A DNA stretch of 64,000 nucleotides from the NCBI RefSeq assembly GCF_000021925.1, contig NC_011830.1:706501-770500 (forward strand), read 5' to 3'. Positions 42,733 through 51,729 of this stretch are shown here, one piece after another. The stretch comes from Desulfitobacterium hafniense DCB-2. Lineage in GTDB: Bacteria > Bacillota > Desulfitobacteriia > Desulfitobacteriales > Desulfitobacteriaceae. A program made the translations under genes and the position numbers. A model generated the notes under the pieces. It ran no database searches. It was not told where the DNA came from and saw only the letters and a program-made list of their open reading frames with translations. Numbering within the stretch: position 1 is the stretch's first letter; each line of letters begins with the position of its first letter.

Positions 42733-44175
42733 ATGAAGCTTTTTGAGATTCTGCCGGAAAGTTTTTTTCAGCTTTTTACGGGAAAAAACAGACAAGTTTA
42801 TGCGGAAGCCCTCTTGCTCCTCTATGAGCAATATCAGGTGAACCGCTTTGGCGTTGACTATGAAGTGATGCGGGATCTTCTGCAAGAGCTGATCGAGACC
42901 CAGGAAAGCCTGGGCTATTCCTTTGAAGTTGAAGAAGGGGAGGAAGCTCCGGAGGCGGACCTCTTCCGGACCCAGGTCAATTCCATCCTGCGCCGCCTGA
43001 AAGTTCTGGGCTGGCTGGATGTGGAGACCCGGGACAATTTTAAACAGTACATCCTTCTGCCCCATTACTCCAGCCGCATCCTGCAGGTCTTCAAAGAGCT
43101 TTGTGAAGAACGGACCGTGGAATTCCAGCGTTTTGCTTTTGTCACCTATCAGCTGCTGACCAGTGAAGAAGCCAAACGACGTCCGGCCTTTGCCATGATC
43201 GAGGCCGAGAAGACCACCGAACAATTTACCGGCGAGTTAACCCTGCTCGCCAACAATATGAAGTTCCACGCCGAACAGGTGGCGGCCAAGACCAGCATCC
43301 AGGAAGTTCTGGATCATCATTTTGATGAGTATAAAACCAAGATTGTCGACAAGAGCTACCACCGTCTGAAAACTTCAGATCATGTCTCCCGCTACCGGCA
43401 CCAGATCCTGGAGCGGGTCCGGACCCTGCTCATCGATCAGGAAATCTTTCAGGAAGCGGTGGAGGACGGAATCCGCAGCGAGTTCTTTGCCACCCGGGAG
43501 GAGGCCGAGCATAAGCTGCGCCAGGCCCTGTTAAGTGTTGAAGAAGTCTACCGGGAACTGGATGAGGTCTTTAACCGCATTGACCTGCGGCACAATCAGT
43601 ATTTGCGCGCCTCCTTCGACCGGGCCCGCTATCTGAGCCAGCACTCCCAAGGGGTGGATCAGCGTCTGGCGGAAATTTTGGATTGGCTGTCGGAGCGAAG
43701 GTCCTCAAGCAAGGATATTGGAGCAAAAATCCTTGGCCCGGAGGGGCTCCGCTTCCTCACCCTTTCCCAGCTGAGCGAACCTTCTGTTTTTACACCGCGC
43801 AAAAAACGCCTGCCTCACCAAGCGGAAGATATCGAGGTCATCCAGCTATCCCCGGAACTCAAAGCTCAGCTGCGGGAAGAATCCCTGAGCAAAATGCGCC
43901 GGAACATCACCCGGGAAAAGGTACGGGACTATGTCCTGGCTCACCTGGGCCAGCGGGAAACCATGGGGATCGCCGAACTGGCTCCGCAGAATCTGGAGGA
44001 ATTCCTCTACCTAACCTATGTCTATTTATACGGTTACGACGGGGGAGCCGGCTACACCCTGGAGCGGGAGTACAACCGCGTCCTGGAGATCGGCGGCTAC
44101 CGCTTCCATGATCGGCAAATCCGGCGCCTGACCGCCAAAAAGGAGGGATCTCACCGTGTTCGAGCAACTCAGTGA
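42733..44175 (+). CDS. jetA: Wadjet protein JetA
   Basis: A 480-residue MukF/kleisin-like subunit of the Wadjet anti-plasmid complex. It shows the JetA start MKLFEILPESFFQLFTGKNR, winged-helix-like parts in the first 150 residues, and long helices up to about 330. In Wadjet, JetA-JetB-JetC form an SMC-like motor that extrudes small circular DNA and JetD cuts it. An upstream in-frame GTG overlaps the GGAGG; the ATG at 42733 is better spaced. The stop overlaps jetB by 20 bases. The complete four-gene order strongly supports the assignment. Confidence 0.93.
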   Translation: MKLFEILPESFFQLFTGKNRQVYAEALLLLYEQYQVNRFGVDYEVMRDLLQELIETQESLGYSFEVEEGEEAPEADLFRTQVNSILRRLKVLGWLDVETRDNFKQYILLPHYSSRILQVFKELCEERTVEFQRFAFVTYQLLTSEEAKRRPAFAMIEAEKTTEQFTGELTLLANNMKFHAEQVAAKTSIQEVLDHHFDEYKTKIVDKSYHRLKTSDHVSRYRHQILERVRTLLIDQEIFQEAVEDGIRSEFFATREEAEHKLRQALLSVEEVYRELDEVFNRIDLRHNQYLRASFDRARYLSQHSQGVDQRLAEILDWLSERRSSSKDIGAKILGPEGLRFLTLSQLSEPSVFTPRKKRLPHQAEDIEVIQLSPELKAQLREESLSKMRRNITREKVRDYVLAHLGQRETMGIAELAPQNLEEFLYLTYVYLYGYDGGAGYTLEREYNRVLEIGGYRFHDRQIRRLTAKKEGSHRVRATQ

Positions 44176-44764
44176 ACAGGATCGGGAAAAACTGCGGGAT
44201 CTCATCAACCGTTTGCTCAACGTTAATTTTCTCGTCAAAGAATTGGAGAGAGAGCATTACCAGAATGCCCGCAAGCTCCGCCCTTATCTGGACGAGTTTT
44301 TTAAATTCCTGAACTGGGATTTCCAATTGGATGAACGCCATGAATGTATCTATGTCTTTTCCAAGGAAGGAGCTCACCGGCTGAGGCTTTCCCAGGAAGA
44401 AAGCATTGCCCTTTTGGTTTTGCGCCTGATTTATCAGGAGAAGCGGCAGGGGGTGCTGCTCACGGCCTTTCCTCTCACCACCAAATATGAAATCCGGGCC
44501 AAGTATGAGACCTTCCGCTTGCCCTTTCCGGGGAAGACCCGCTTTTTAGAGACGATTAAACTCTTTACTCAATATAAACTGCTTCAGTCCCTCGATGATG
44601 AGGTGAACCTGGATGAGTGCCGTTTCCGTCTCTTTCACACCCTGCTCTATGCTTTAGATGCGGATTCCATCGAGCGGATTCACGAACGGATCAGAGCCTA
44701 CGATCTGGAGATCGATGAAGAGGAGTTATTGTATGAAATGGATGAAACGGCTTCGGCTCGTTAA
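44156..44764 (+). CDS. jetB: Wadjet protein JetB
   Basis: A 202-residue MukE-like KITE subunit. It contains a helix-rich region (LRPYLDEFFKFLNWDFQLDE) and winged-helix-like segments (ESIALLVLRLIYQEKR). It binds the JetA kleisin in the complex. GTG start with AAGGAGGG upstream, inside the end of jetA; jetC starts 32 bases before its stop. These overlaps point to coordinated translation of the complex subunits. Confidence 0.9.
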   Translation: MFEQLSEQDREKLRDLINRLLNVNFLVKELEREHYQNARKLRPYLDEFFKFLNWDFQLDERHECIYVFSKEGAHRLRLSQEESIALLVLRLIYQEKRQGVLLTAFPLTTKYEIRAKYETFRLPFPGKTRFLETIKLFTQYKLLQSLDDEVNLDECRFRLFHTLLYALDADSIERIHERIRAYDLEIDEEELLYEMDETASAR

Positions 44765-47700
44765 TTGGCATTATTTTCAGGATGAATCCCTGGAATTCGG
44801 CAGGCAAACCCTGATCTCCGGACGCAACAGCGCCGGCAAATCCACCATTATCGACGCTTTGCAGGTGCTTTTCATCGCCGATCAGCGGCAAATCCGCTTT
44901 AATCCGGCCGCCCATGAAGAGGCCAAACGCTCCCTGCTCAATTATCTGCGGGGGAAAATAGGCAGTGATGAAAAATCTTTCGTCCGGGAGCGGGATTTTA
45001 CCTCCTATATTCTGGGGGAATTCTACGATGACAAAGCCCGCAAATCCTTTGCCATCGGCGCTGTGATGGACGTGTACAGCGATAACAAGATCGACGATGA
45101 ATTTTTCATCATTCCCGATCTGGAACTGGCTGAGCTGGAGATTCAAAAGGGCAAAAGAACCTATCGCAATAAAGAAGAATTCCACCGTTATGCTCTGGGC
45201 ATCAGGCCCAAGACCCAGTTTTTCCGGGGCAGGCAGGAGTATCAGAAGGCCTTCCTCAACCGCATGGGACAGCTGGAACGGCGTTTTTACCGCACCTTTT
45301 TAAGGGCCTTATCCTTTAAGCCGATTCAGGATATCCGGGAATTTGTGTATCAGTATATCCTGGACGAGCGGGAGCTCCAGCTTAACATCATGAAGGAGAA
45401 TTTCGAACTTCATGAACGCTATCAACGGGAGCTGAAGGATTTAGAGGAGCGGAAAACCGTCCTGGAAAAAATCTCCCGGCAGCATGAACAAGCCATCAAA
45501 TACCGGGATATCGCTGCCACCCAGGAATATGTGATCCGGGGCTTAAAGCATTTGGAGCTCACAGAGAAAAGGGAAGACCTGGAGCAAGACATTGAATCCT
45601 CCCAAAATGAGCTCAAGAGTGTTAAGGAACGGGCGGCTCTCACCGAGGAGCAGCACCGGGAGGCCCGGGAACGGGCCTTGGAGTATTACCGTCAATGGTC
45701 CACCCACCAGCTCCAGAAGGAAAAGGAAAGCTTGGAAGCACAGATTGAGGACATGCAGAAGACCCTTGCCGATCAAAAACGCCGGTTGGAGATTTGGGTC
45801 GCCAAAGTCAAAGGGGAGATCCGGCTTTTGGAAGGTCTGGCCACCGCTTTTGCGGTAGATGGGGAAGTATGGCGGCAGGAAGACCGGCGAAAGCTGGAAA
45901 ACGTCCTGGGTGCGCTGCGGACTGCCTTGGACTTAGCCGGCCGGCCCAACCTTGAATGGGCCCAGGAAGACCAGGACGTATTAGGGGAAGAAATCCGGCA
46001 AAGTGGTCTTTTTCTGGCTGCATTGCAGATGGGTTTTCTGCAGACCCAAACCCGCCTGGAAGATAGAATCAGGGAACAAGAAGCCCAGCAAGAGCGCTTG
46101 AATCAGGAAATCCGCGGACTGGAGCAGAAGAAGCGCCCCTACCGTGAAGAGGTTCTCCGGCTCAAAGCCTTGCTGGAAGAGCGGCTGGCGGGACGATCGC
46201 CGGTCTGGATCTTCTGTGAAGAGATGGAAGTTCTGGACGAGGCCGAAGCCTGGCGCAATGCCATTGAAGGCTATCTTCACACCCAAAGATTCGACCTGCT
46301 CGTCAAACCTCAGGCTTTCTCCGAAGCCCTCCGCATCTATGAGCAGGAAAAATGGATCCATCGCCTCCAGGGGGTGGGTTTGGTGGATACGGAAAAAGAA
46401 GAACGGTATCTGGGCAAGCGGGAGTCAGGCTCTTTGGCCGCCCTTTTGCAGACAGATAATCCCATCATTCAGGCCCGCATCGATCATTTGCTGGGCCGGG
46501 TCATGCAAGCGGCTGACGAGCAGGATCTCCGCCGTCATCACACAGCGGTAACCCGGACCTGCATGTCCTACACCAATCTGGTGGCCCGCCAGATTCAAAA
46601 GGAACGCTATGAGATTCCCTATATCGGCTCCCAGGCCATCGTCCGGCAATTGGAAATCAAACGCCGGGAACTGAGGACCGTTCAGGATAACCTCAGACAG
46701 CTCCAGGCAGAGCTCATCATCATGAAGGAATGGGTGAGCAGCCTTGCTGACAGGAAAACCCTTTATGAAGGACTGGCTCAAGGGCTGGAGCTGCCCAAGA
46801 TGGTGGAGCAGCAGGAGTATGAACTGCTGGAGGTGCAGATCAAGCTGGAAGAGCTGGATCTTTCTGAAGTGGAGCGCTTGAAGCAGGAGTATGAGGAATG
46901 GCACCGGCGGGAAGGTCAGCTGGTGGAAGCCATGAAGGAGCTCAGCGGGAAAATAACCGGATTGGATCTTGAGATCGGCCGAAAGCAAACCGACCTCTAT
47001 CTCTTAACCCGCCGGGAGCAAGAGGCCCAAGAGCTGTGGGACGGCTGGAAAGCCGAGTATGCCCCGGAACTCTGGGAAAAAGCCGCGGAGCGCTGGCAGG
47101 AAGCCCAAAGACAAACCCAGCCTGCGTCCACGAAGCTGGTGAACTGGGAAGGCAGCCAAAAAGGGAATGTTACCCGTAAACTTCAGGAGTTTGGCAGACT
47201 CCGCGACCTGAGACAGGATTATAATATCCGTTATACCTATAATGGCAGTCTGGATGGGGAAGACAACGCCTCTTACCAAAGCCTCCTGGATGAAGTGGCG
47301 GGGGTGGATATCCCGGACTATCAAGTCAAGCTGGCGGAAGCTCTCAAGCAGTCAGAGGAAGAATTTAAGTCTGATTTCGTGGCCAAACTCCGGGAAGCCA
47401 TTGAGATGGCCCGTCACGAATTCAGTCAGTTGAACCTGGCCCTGAAGAACTTCCCCTTCCATCAGGATAAGTACCATTTTGAAGTCCGGCCCAGCAGTCA
47501 CTATAAACGGTTTTACGATGTGATCATGGATCCGGACATCGTGAACCGGGGCTCCTTATTCGATTCCTTAGCTGATGATAAAGCCGATACTCTCCACGAA
47601 CTCTTTGAACGCCTGGTGCGGGGGGAGGCCGGAGACCAGGAGGAATTTACCGATTACCGCCGCTATCTGGATTTCGATATCGCCGTCACCACCGAGACGG

Positions 47701-48212
47701 GGCGTTACTATTTCTCGCAAGTCCTCAAGGAAAAATCCGGGGGAGAGACCCAAACCCCCTTTTACATCGCCGTGTTAGCCTCGTTTTATTATCTTTACAA
47801 CTCCGGAAAAACCCTGCGCTTAGTGGTGTTTGACGAAGCCTTCAATAAAATGGACGAAGAGCGGATTCAGACCAGCCTCCGCCTGATCAAGAAAATGGGT
47901 CTTCAGCTGATTGCCGCAGTCCCCGATGAGAAAATGCAGCATATGGCTCCGGAAGTCTCCACCACCCTAATTGTCCACCGGGACGGTCACCACTGCTTTA
48001 TCGATATGATCAGCCGTGAGGAAATGCTGGATAGCCTGAATGGAGATGAAGAGAATGCTCAGGATTCCCAGGACGATGGCGTTGAGGGGAAAGGGGCAGA
48101 TACGGAGACGGATGCCGGGCAGGAGGCAGAGTCAGGCGTGAGCGCAGATCCGGCATGGATGCAGATTCGGATGCAGGCTCAAATGCAGAATCAGATACAG
48201 AGACAAACATAA
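44733..48212 (+). CDS. jetC: Wadjet protein JetC (SMC-like ATPase)
   Basis: A 1159-residue MukB-like ATPase. Walker A GRNSAGKST is at 30-38, then two long coiled-coil arms flank a hinge-like region near 500-640, and the signature KSGGETQTPF (~1001) and Walker B LVVFDEAFNKMDEE (~1029) close the head. It powers DNA loop extrusion on circular plasmids. The ATG at 44733 with GAGGAG upstream is chosen; the frame extends further up but only as overlap with jetB. The last ~20 residues turn from an acidic tail into a Met/Gln-rich end, and the acidic pattern continues in another frame to a stop at 48281-48283 (see findings). Confidence 0.93.
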   Translation: MKWMKRLRLVNWHYFQDESLEFGRQTLISGRNSAGKSTIIDALQVLFIADQRQIRFNPAAHEEAKRSLLNYLRGKIGSDEKSFVRERDFTSYILGEFYDDKARKSFAIGAVMDVYSDNKIDDEFFIIPDLELAELEIQKGKRTYRNKEEFHRYALGIRPKTQFFRGRQEYQKAFLNRMGQLERRFYRTFLRALSFKPIQDIREFVYQYILDERELQLNIMKENFELHERYQRELKDLEERKTVLEKISRQHEQAIKYRDIAATQEYVIRGLKHLELTEKREDLEQDIESSQNELKSVKERAALTEEQHREARERALEYYRQWSTHQLQKEKESLEAQIEDMQKTLADQKRRLEIWVAKVKGEIRLLEGLATAFAVDGEVWRQEDRRKLENVLGALRTALDLAGRPNLEWAQEDQDVLGEEIRQSGLFLAALQMGFLQTQTRLEDRIREQEAQQERLNQEIRGLEQKKRPYREEVLRLKALLEERLAGRSPVWIFCEEMEVLDEAEAWRNAIEGYLHTQRFDLLVKPQAFSEALRIYEQEKWIHRLQGVGLVDTEKEERYLGKRESGSLAALLQTDNPIIQARIDHLLGRVMQAADEQDLRRHHTAVTRTCMSYTNLVARQIQKERYEIPYIGSQAIVRQLEIKRRELRTVQDNLRQLQAELIIMKEWVSSLADRKTLYEGLAQGLELPKMVEQQEYELLEVQIKLEELDLSEVERLKQEYEEWHRREGQLVEAMKELSGKITGLDLEIGRKQTDLYLLTRREQEAQELWDGWKAEYAPELWEKAAERWQEAQRQTQPASTKLVNWEGSQKGNVTRKLQEFGRLRDLRQDYNIRYTYNGSLDGEDNASYQSLLDEVAGVDIPDYQVKLAEALKQSEEEFKSDFVAKLREAIEMARHEFSQLNLALKNFPFHQDKYHFEVRPSSHYKRFYDVIMDPDIVNRGSLFDSLADDKADTLHELFERLVRGEAGDQEEFTDYRRYLDFDIAVTTETGRYYFSQVLKEKSGGETQTPFYIAVLASFYYLYNSGKTLRLVVFDEAFNKMDEERIQTSLRLIKKMGLQLIAAVPDEKMQHMAPEVSTTLIVHRDGHHCFIDMISREEMLDSLNGDEENAQDSQDDGVEGKGADTETDAGQEAESGVSADPAWMQIRMQAQMQNQIQRQT

Positions 48213-48328
48213 ATACAGGCAAAAATACAGACACAGACCCAGATGCCAAGGCAAACCAGGATTTACAAACCAGTCTGTTCTAGAACTATAAACACTTTCT
48301 ATCATACCTGCCGGGAGGGATGTGAAGG

Positions 48329-49582
48329 ATGGAGGACAAGGAAGTCAGGGAATACAAAAAGAAGATTCTCACCCTTTTATTGAGAAAATACCAAAACAGC
48401 CTCAGCTTCCAAACGGGAACCCCCGGCAAGCAGCGTCCTCAACTGACTATGGCCAAGTCTGAACTGGCCGCGGATTATGAAGACGAGCTGGATTTCCGCA
48501 AACGGGAGTGGATCCATGCCGCCTTGAAGGAACTCAGCCGGGAAGGGATCATCCAGGTAACCTGGCCGAAGCTGAAAGAGCATATTCAAGTCCATAAGGT
48601 CTATCTCAATTTTGCAGGGGTAGAGCGGGCTTATCAGCTGCTGGGGGAAACACCCCTGGAAGATAAACTCCGCCGGCTGAAGGAGAGCCTGTCTCCCCTG
48701 GCTGCTCATCCCTGGGTCTGGGTGAGAAGCTGGCAAAGGGAGACCTGTGCCAGGCTGGAGGAAAGAAAATCCGCCGGACTGGATGCAGATAATCCCCAGG
48801 GCTATGATGATCTGGTTAAGGTCCTTAAGGCACTTCCGGAACTTGAGGACAGCACCCCAAAGCGGGTATTCAGCCAAAGCCTTTTTCAGGACAGCAAGTA
48901 CTTTGAAAAGAAGCTGGAAGGACGGCTGATCAGCCTCCTGCGCAAAATCTATCCCGAGGAACTGGATCAAGACGAAGACTATCTGGACCAAGTGGGCATC
49001 GTCAATAATCCGAAGCTGACCCTGCTTGCCGGTCCCTTGATCATCCACCCGGATCGGGATCTCAGTCATTTTTCCGGCGGTCTGGGTCTGTCGGCCCAGT
49101 CGGTGAAGGAGCTGATCATTCAGGATATCCCGGCCCAAACCATCCTCTTGATTGAAAATCTGACCACTTATCATGAAGTTCTGCAGGCACCGCCCATCCT
49201 CCCGGCACCGGTGCTGGCCATCTATACAGGAGGATTTCCCCACAAGTCCGCCCAAAAGCTGCTGGAGAAGGTCTCCGGCTTTTTAGAGAACCGCCGCCAG
49301 GGCCAAGGGCTGGAGATCTTCCATTGGGGCGATATAGACTATGGCGGCATTCGCATATTTGAATACCTGCGCAGAAATTTCTTTCCTAATTTAAAGCCTT
49401 ATCGGATGGATGGGGTGACTTATCTGGAGTACGAAAGTGCAGGCCTGCCTTTTGGAGAGGATCAGGCCAAGAAGCTGGCAGCCTTATTAAGTGATCCCGG
49501 CTATAGTGATTGGCATGAGGTGATCGGGCTGTTGCTCAGCTATCGGAAGCGGGTCGAGCAGGAGGGTATTCGGGTTGGCTAA
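48329..49582 (+). CDS. jetD: Wadjet protein JetD (TOPRIM nuclease)
   Basis: A 417-residue TOPRIM-type nuclease. N-terminal half: arm and winged-helix-like region. C-terminal half (DUF2220-like): catalytic glutamate block TILLIENLTTYHEV near 270-283 and HWGDIDYGGIRIF near 332-344. It cuts plasmid DNA after the JetABC motor stalls. ATG with GGGAGGG upstream, 116 bases after jetC, the largest gap in the operon. The next gene follows 39 bases later. Confidence 0.92.
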   Translation: MEDKEVREYKKKILTLLLRKYQNSLSFQTGTPGKQRPQLTMAKSELAADYEDELDFRKREWIHAALKELSREGIIQVTWPKLKEHIQVHKVYLNFAGVERAYQLLGETPLEDKLRRLKESLSPLAAHPWVWVRSWQRETCARLEERKSAGLDADNPQGYDDLVKVLKALPELEDSTPKRVFSQSLFQDSKYFEKKLEGRLISLLRKIYPEELDQDEDYLDQVGIVNNPKLTLLAGPLIIHPDRDLSHFSGGLGLSAQSVKELIIQDIPAQTILLIENLTTYHEVLQAPPILPAPVLAIYTGGFPHKSAQKLLEKVSGFLENRRQGQGLEIFHWGDIDYGGIRIFEYLRRNFFPNLKPYRMDGVTYLEYESAGLPFGEDQAKKLAALLSDPGYSDWHEVIGLLLSYRKRVEQEGIRVG

Positions 49583-49621
49583 AGCTTATCGGCAAAGTAT
49601 AGAGGGAAGAAGGTACAGAGC

Positions 49622-51280
49622 ATGAATTATCATGAATTTATGGAAGCAGTTGATAAGAAATTAGCCCTCATGTCTGAAGCAGAAAAAAGCGGATGGATAC
49701 ATAATATGGCCCGGACCAGGTCAGAGCACGAACGGGCTGCATTTTTAAATTCGTTAATGGGAAAACAAGAGCATTTTCCGGTCATTTCTGAAAGGGAATG
49801 GATAGAAGCCTGGTGCAGAAAGATAGATAATCAGGAAATCTACTTCGAGTGCAGCTATGAAGAATATGGCGGGGACTATTGGGGTAGTGATGACGTCTAT
49901 GAGTATACTGATATTTTTGAAATAGGAAAAGATCTTTTAAGAGCATTTAAGATTGCGGAAGGGTTGTTATTTCAAAAAGACTATAGCCGGGCGGCAGCGC
50001 TTTATGACCGGCTCTGCAGATTATCCTTTCCAACCCTGGAAGACGAAACGGAAGAATGGAGCGAATTGAGTCTGGAAGAGCTTGTCAGTGAAGGACTGGT
50101 AAGCCTGAACTTGAAACAGATTGCCCTGAATCTGCTCTATGCGCGCTATCAGGCTGCTGAGGGCAGAGAAAGATCAGCTGCGCTGTACACCTATCTCGCC
50201 TGGGATATGTGTAAGAACATAAGTATAGAAGAACTATTTACTGCAGGGCCGGAAGAACTTAAAGGGCTCGACGTATTCATGGAGGAATGGCTTGACTTCC
50301 TCAAAGATATCCCTGGCGATAGAGCGGGGGATTTATTAATCGAAGCCTGTCTATGTCGTGGGGGAATTGTCCGTTTATGTGACGTAGCCAAGGAAGTCTG
50401 CACAAGGCATCCCATTTTATATAAATATGCCTGTGACTATCTATTAAACGGGAATAAGGCGCTTGAGTGCGAACGGGTAGGACTGGAAGCTCTGGGCATG
50501 CTGCCTGAGCAGCTGATTGTCCGGGGGAAAATCGCCGCTATAACGGCAAAAGCCGCTGAACAACTGGAGCATCCCGACATCCTTAGGCAATGCTGGGAAG
50601 CTGCTTTTTATTCTGAACCAACCTTGAATCACTATCTGCAGTTATTTGAACTCCCCGATCACCGGAATATAGCGGACAGAGCGGCAAACTATGCCAAGAC
50701 CTTACCGGAAAGACCTTCTACGGCGGAAGGTTATAACAACAGACAGATGCTGGTCAATCATCTTTCCCGGGAGCATAAAGCTGTCATCCGGTTTTTCAAC
50801 AGAGAGTTTGCTGCTATTTATGAGGAGTGTAAAAAGAATAAGACCGCATTAGGCTGGAGCAGCGACTTTAAGGGGCTTGCTGTGCCCCTTTTTGTGCTGT
50901 TGCTCAGTAAAAATAAGGAGATCACCAAAGCCGGAGAAAAGCTTATAAACGGGATAGACTATAGACTGGGCTTCGAAGAAGAGGAGGGGGCGGATTTTCG
51001 GGAACTGTTTTTAAGATGGAAGGAAAAAGCGATTCTAACCGATGAGGAATATGAAAGGTATATTGAGTGGCTCAAAAAAGAAGTGGATATAAGAACGGAG
51101 GCTGTCGTAGGAGGGGGTCACCGGAAAAGCTATTATAAGGCCGCCGCACTGGTCGCCTTCTTAGGGGAAACCCTGGAATCCAATGGGATGGCCAATGGCA
51201 GAAGGATATTGATCGAGCATTATACAAAGATGCATCCCAGAAAAAGGGCATTTAAAGGAGAATTTGAAATGCTTAAATAA
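49622..51280 (+). CDS. Uncharacterised helical protein after jetD
   Basis: A 552-residue protein with no recognised family. It is rich in amphipathic helices with TPR-like pieces (YSRAAALYDRLCRLSF; QIALNLLYARYQAAEG). Its end (HPRKRAFKGEFEML) resembles the C-termini of some TPR-like SWIM-associated proteins, a weak match. No nuclease, helicase or membrane motif is seen. It follows jetD by 39 bases and precedes a strong terminator, so it is probably in the Wadjet transcript. It might be a cofactor, a fifth defence gene, or unrelated. Confidence 0.7.
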   Translation: MNYHEFMEAVDKKLALMSEAEKSGWIHNMARTRSEHERAAFLNSLMGKQEHFPVISEREWIEAWCRKIDNQEIYFECSYEEYGGDYWGSDDVYEYTDIFEIGKDLLRAFKIAEGLLFQKDYSRAAALYDRLCRLSFPTLEDETEEWSELSLEELVSEGLVSLNLKQIALNLLYARYQAAEGRERSAALYTYLAWDMCKNISIEELFTAGPEELKGLDVFMEEWLDFLKDIPGDRAGDLLIEACLCRGGIVRLCDVAKEVCTRHPILYKYACDYLLNGNKALECERVGLEALGMLPEQLIVRGKIAAITAKAAEQLEHPDILRQCWEAAFYSEPTLNHYLQLFELPDHRNIADRAANYAKTLPERPSTAEGYNNRQMLVNHLSREHKAVIRFFNREFAAIYEECKKNKTALGWSSDFKGLAVPLFVLLLSKNKEITKAGEKLINGIDYRLGFEEEEGADFRELFLRWKEKAILTDEEYERYIEWLKKEVDIRTEAVVGGGHRKSYYKAAALVAFLGETLESNGMANGRRILIEHYTKMHPRKRAFKGEFEMLK

Positions 51281-51500
51281 GTAAAGCGCCTTGTCGTCCA
51301 ATTAGCGGATACTCACCCTCACGGTTATACCTGTTCACATATCCACGCATCTCATTGCCACCATAGCAAGGGTATTGACCCTCTTCTCGAAAAGCGGACA
51401 ACCAGAGTTCAGGTTCTAACGAATCTCCCTATTTAGGGTGAAGAAAGAGATTGCCTCACCAGAAAGGGATGGTTGCTTATTTGAACAAGATCCTTGCATA

Positions 51501-51544
51501 GAAGCCGAACCCCGGCCATATAAAGCCGGGGTTCGGCTTCTTCA
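51501..51544 (+). terminator. Strong terminator after the Wadjet region
   Basis: A perfect 16-base stem (GAAGCCGAACCCCGGC at 51501-51516; GCCGGGGTTCGGCTTC at 51525-51540) with an eight-base loop. T content after it is modest (TTCAATAT). The rest of 51281-51729 contains no convincing gene; a 69-codon frame crossing the hairpin is rejected. Confidence 0.8.
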
Positions 51545-51729
51545 ATATATTCTCAGAAGGAACTGGAAGGCTTACAGCTGGGGTCAAAAATCCTGCCTTG
51601 CGTATAGGTTAAAGCGATTTATTAGTAAAATTAGCAGGAATAGATAAAATTTGGAAGAATTATATCGAAAACAGCTAATTGATGAGATCTGTTACTCACA
51701 TCCGAAAAGCAAATAAGGGGGGAATAAAT

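Noticed and set aside
51438..51647. 69-codon frame
   Set aside because: It spans a perfect 16-base terminator stem and lacks a ribosome site.
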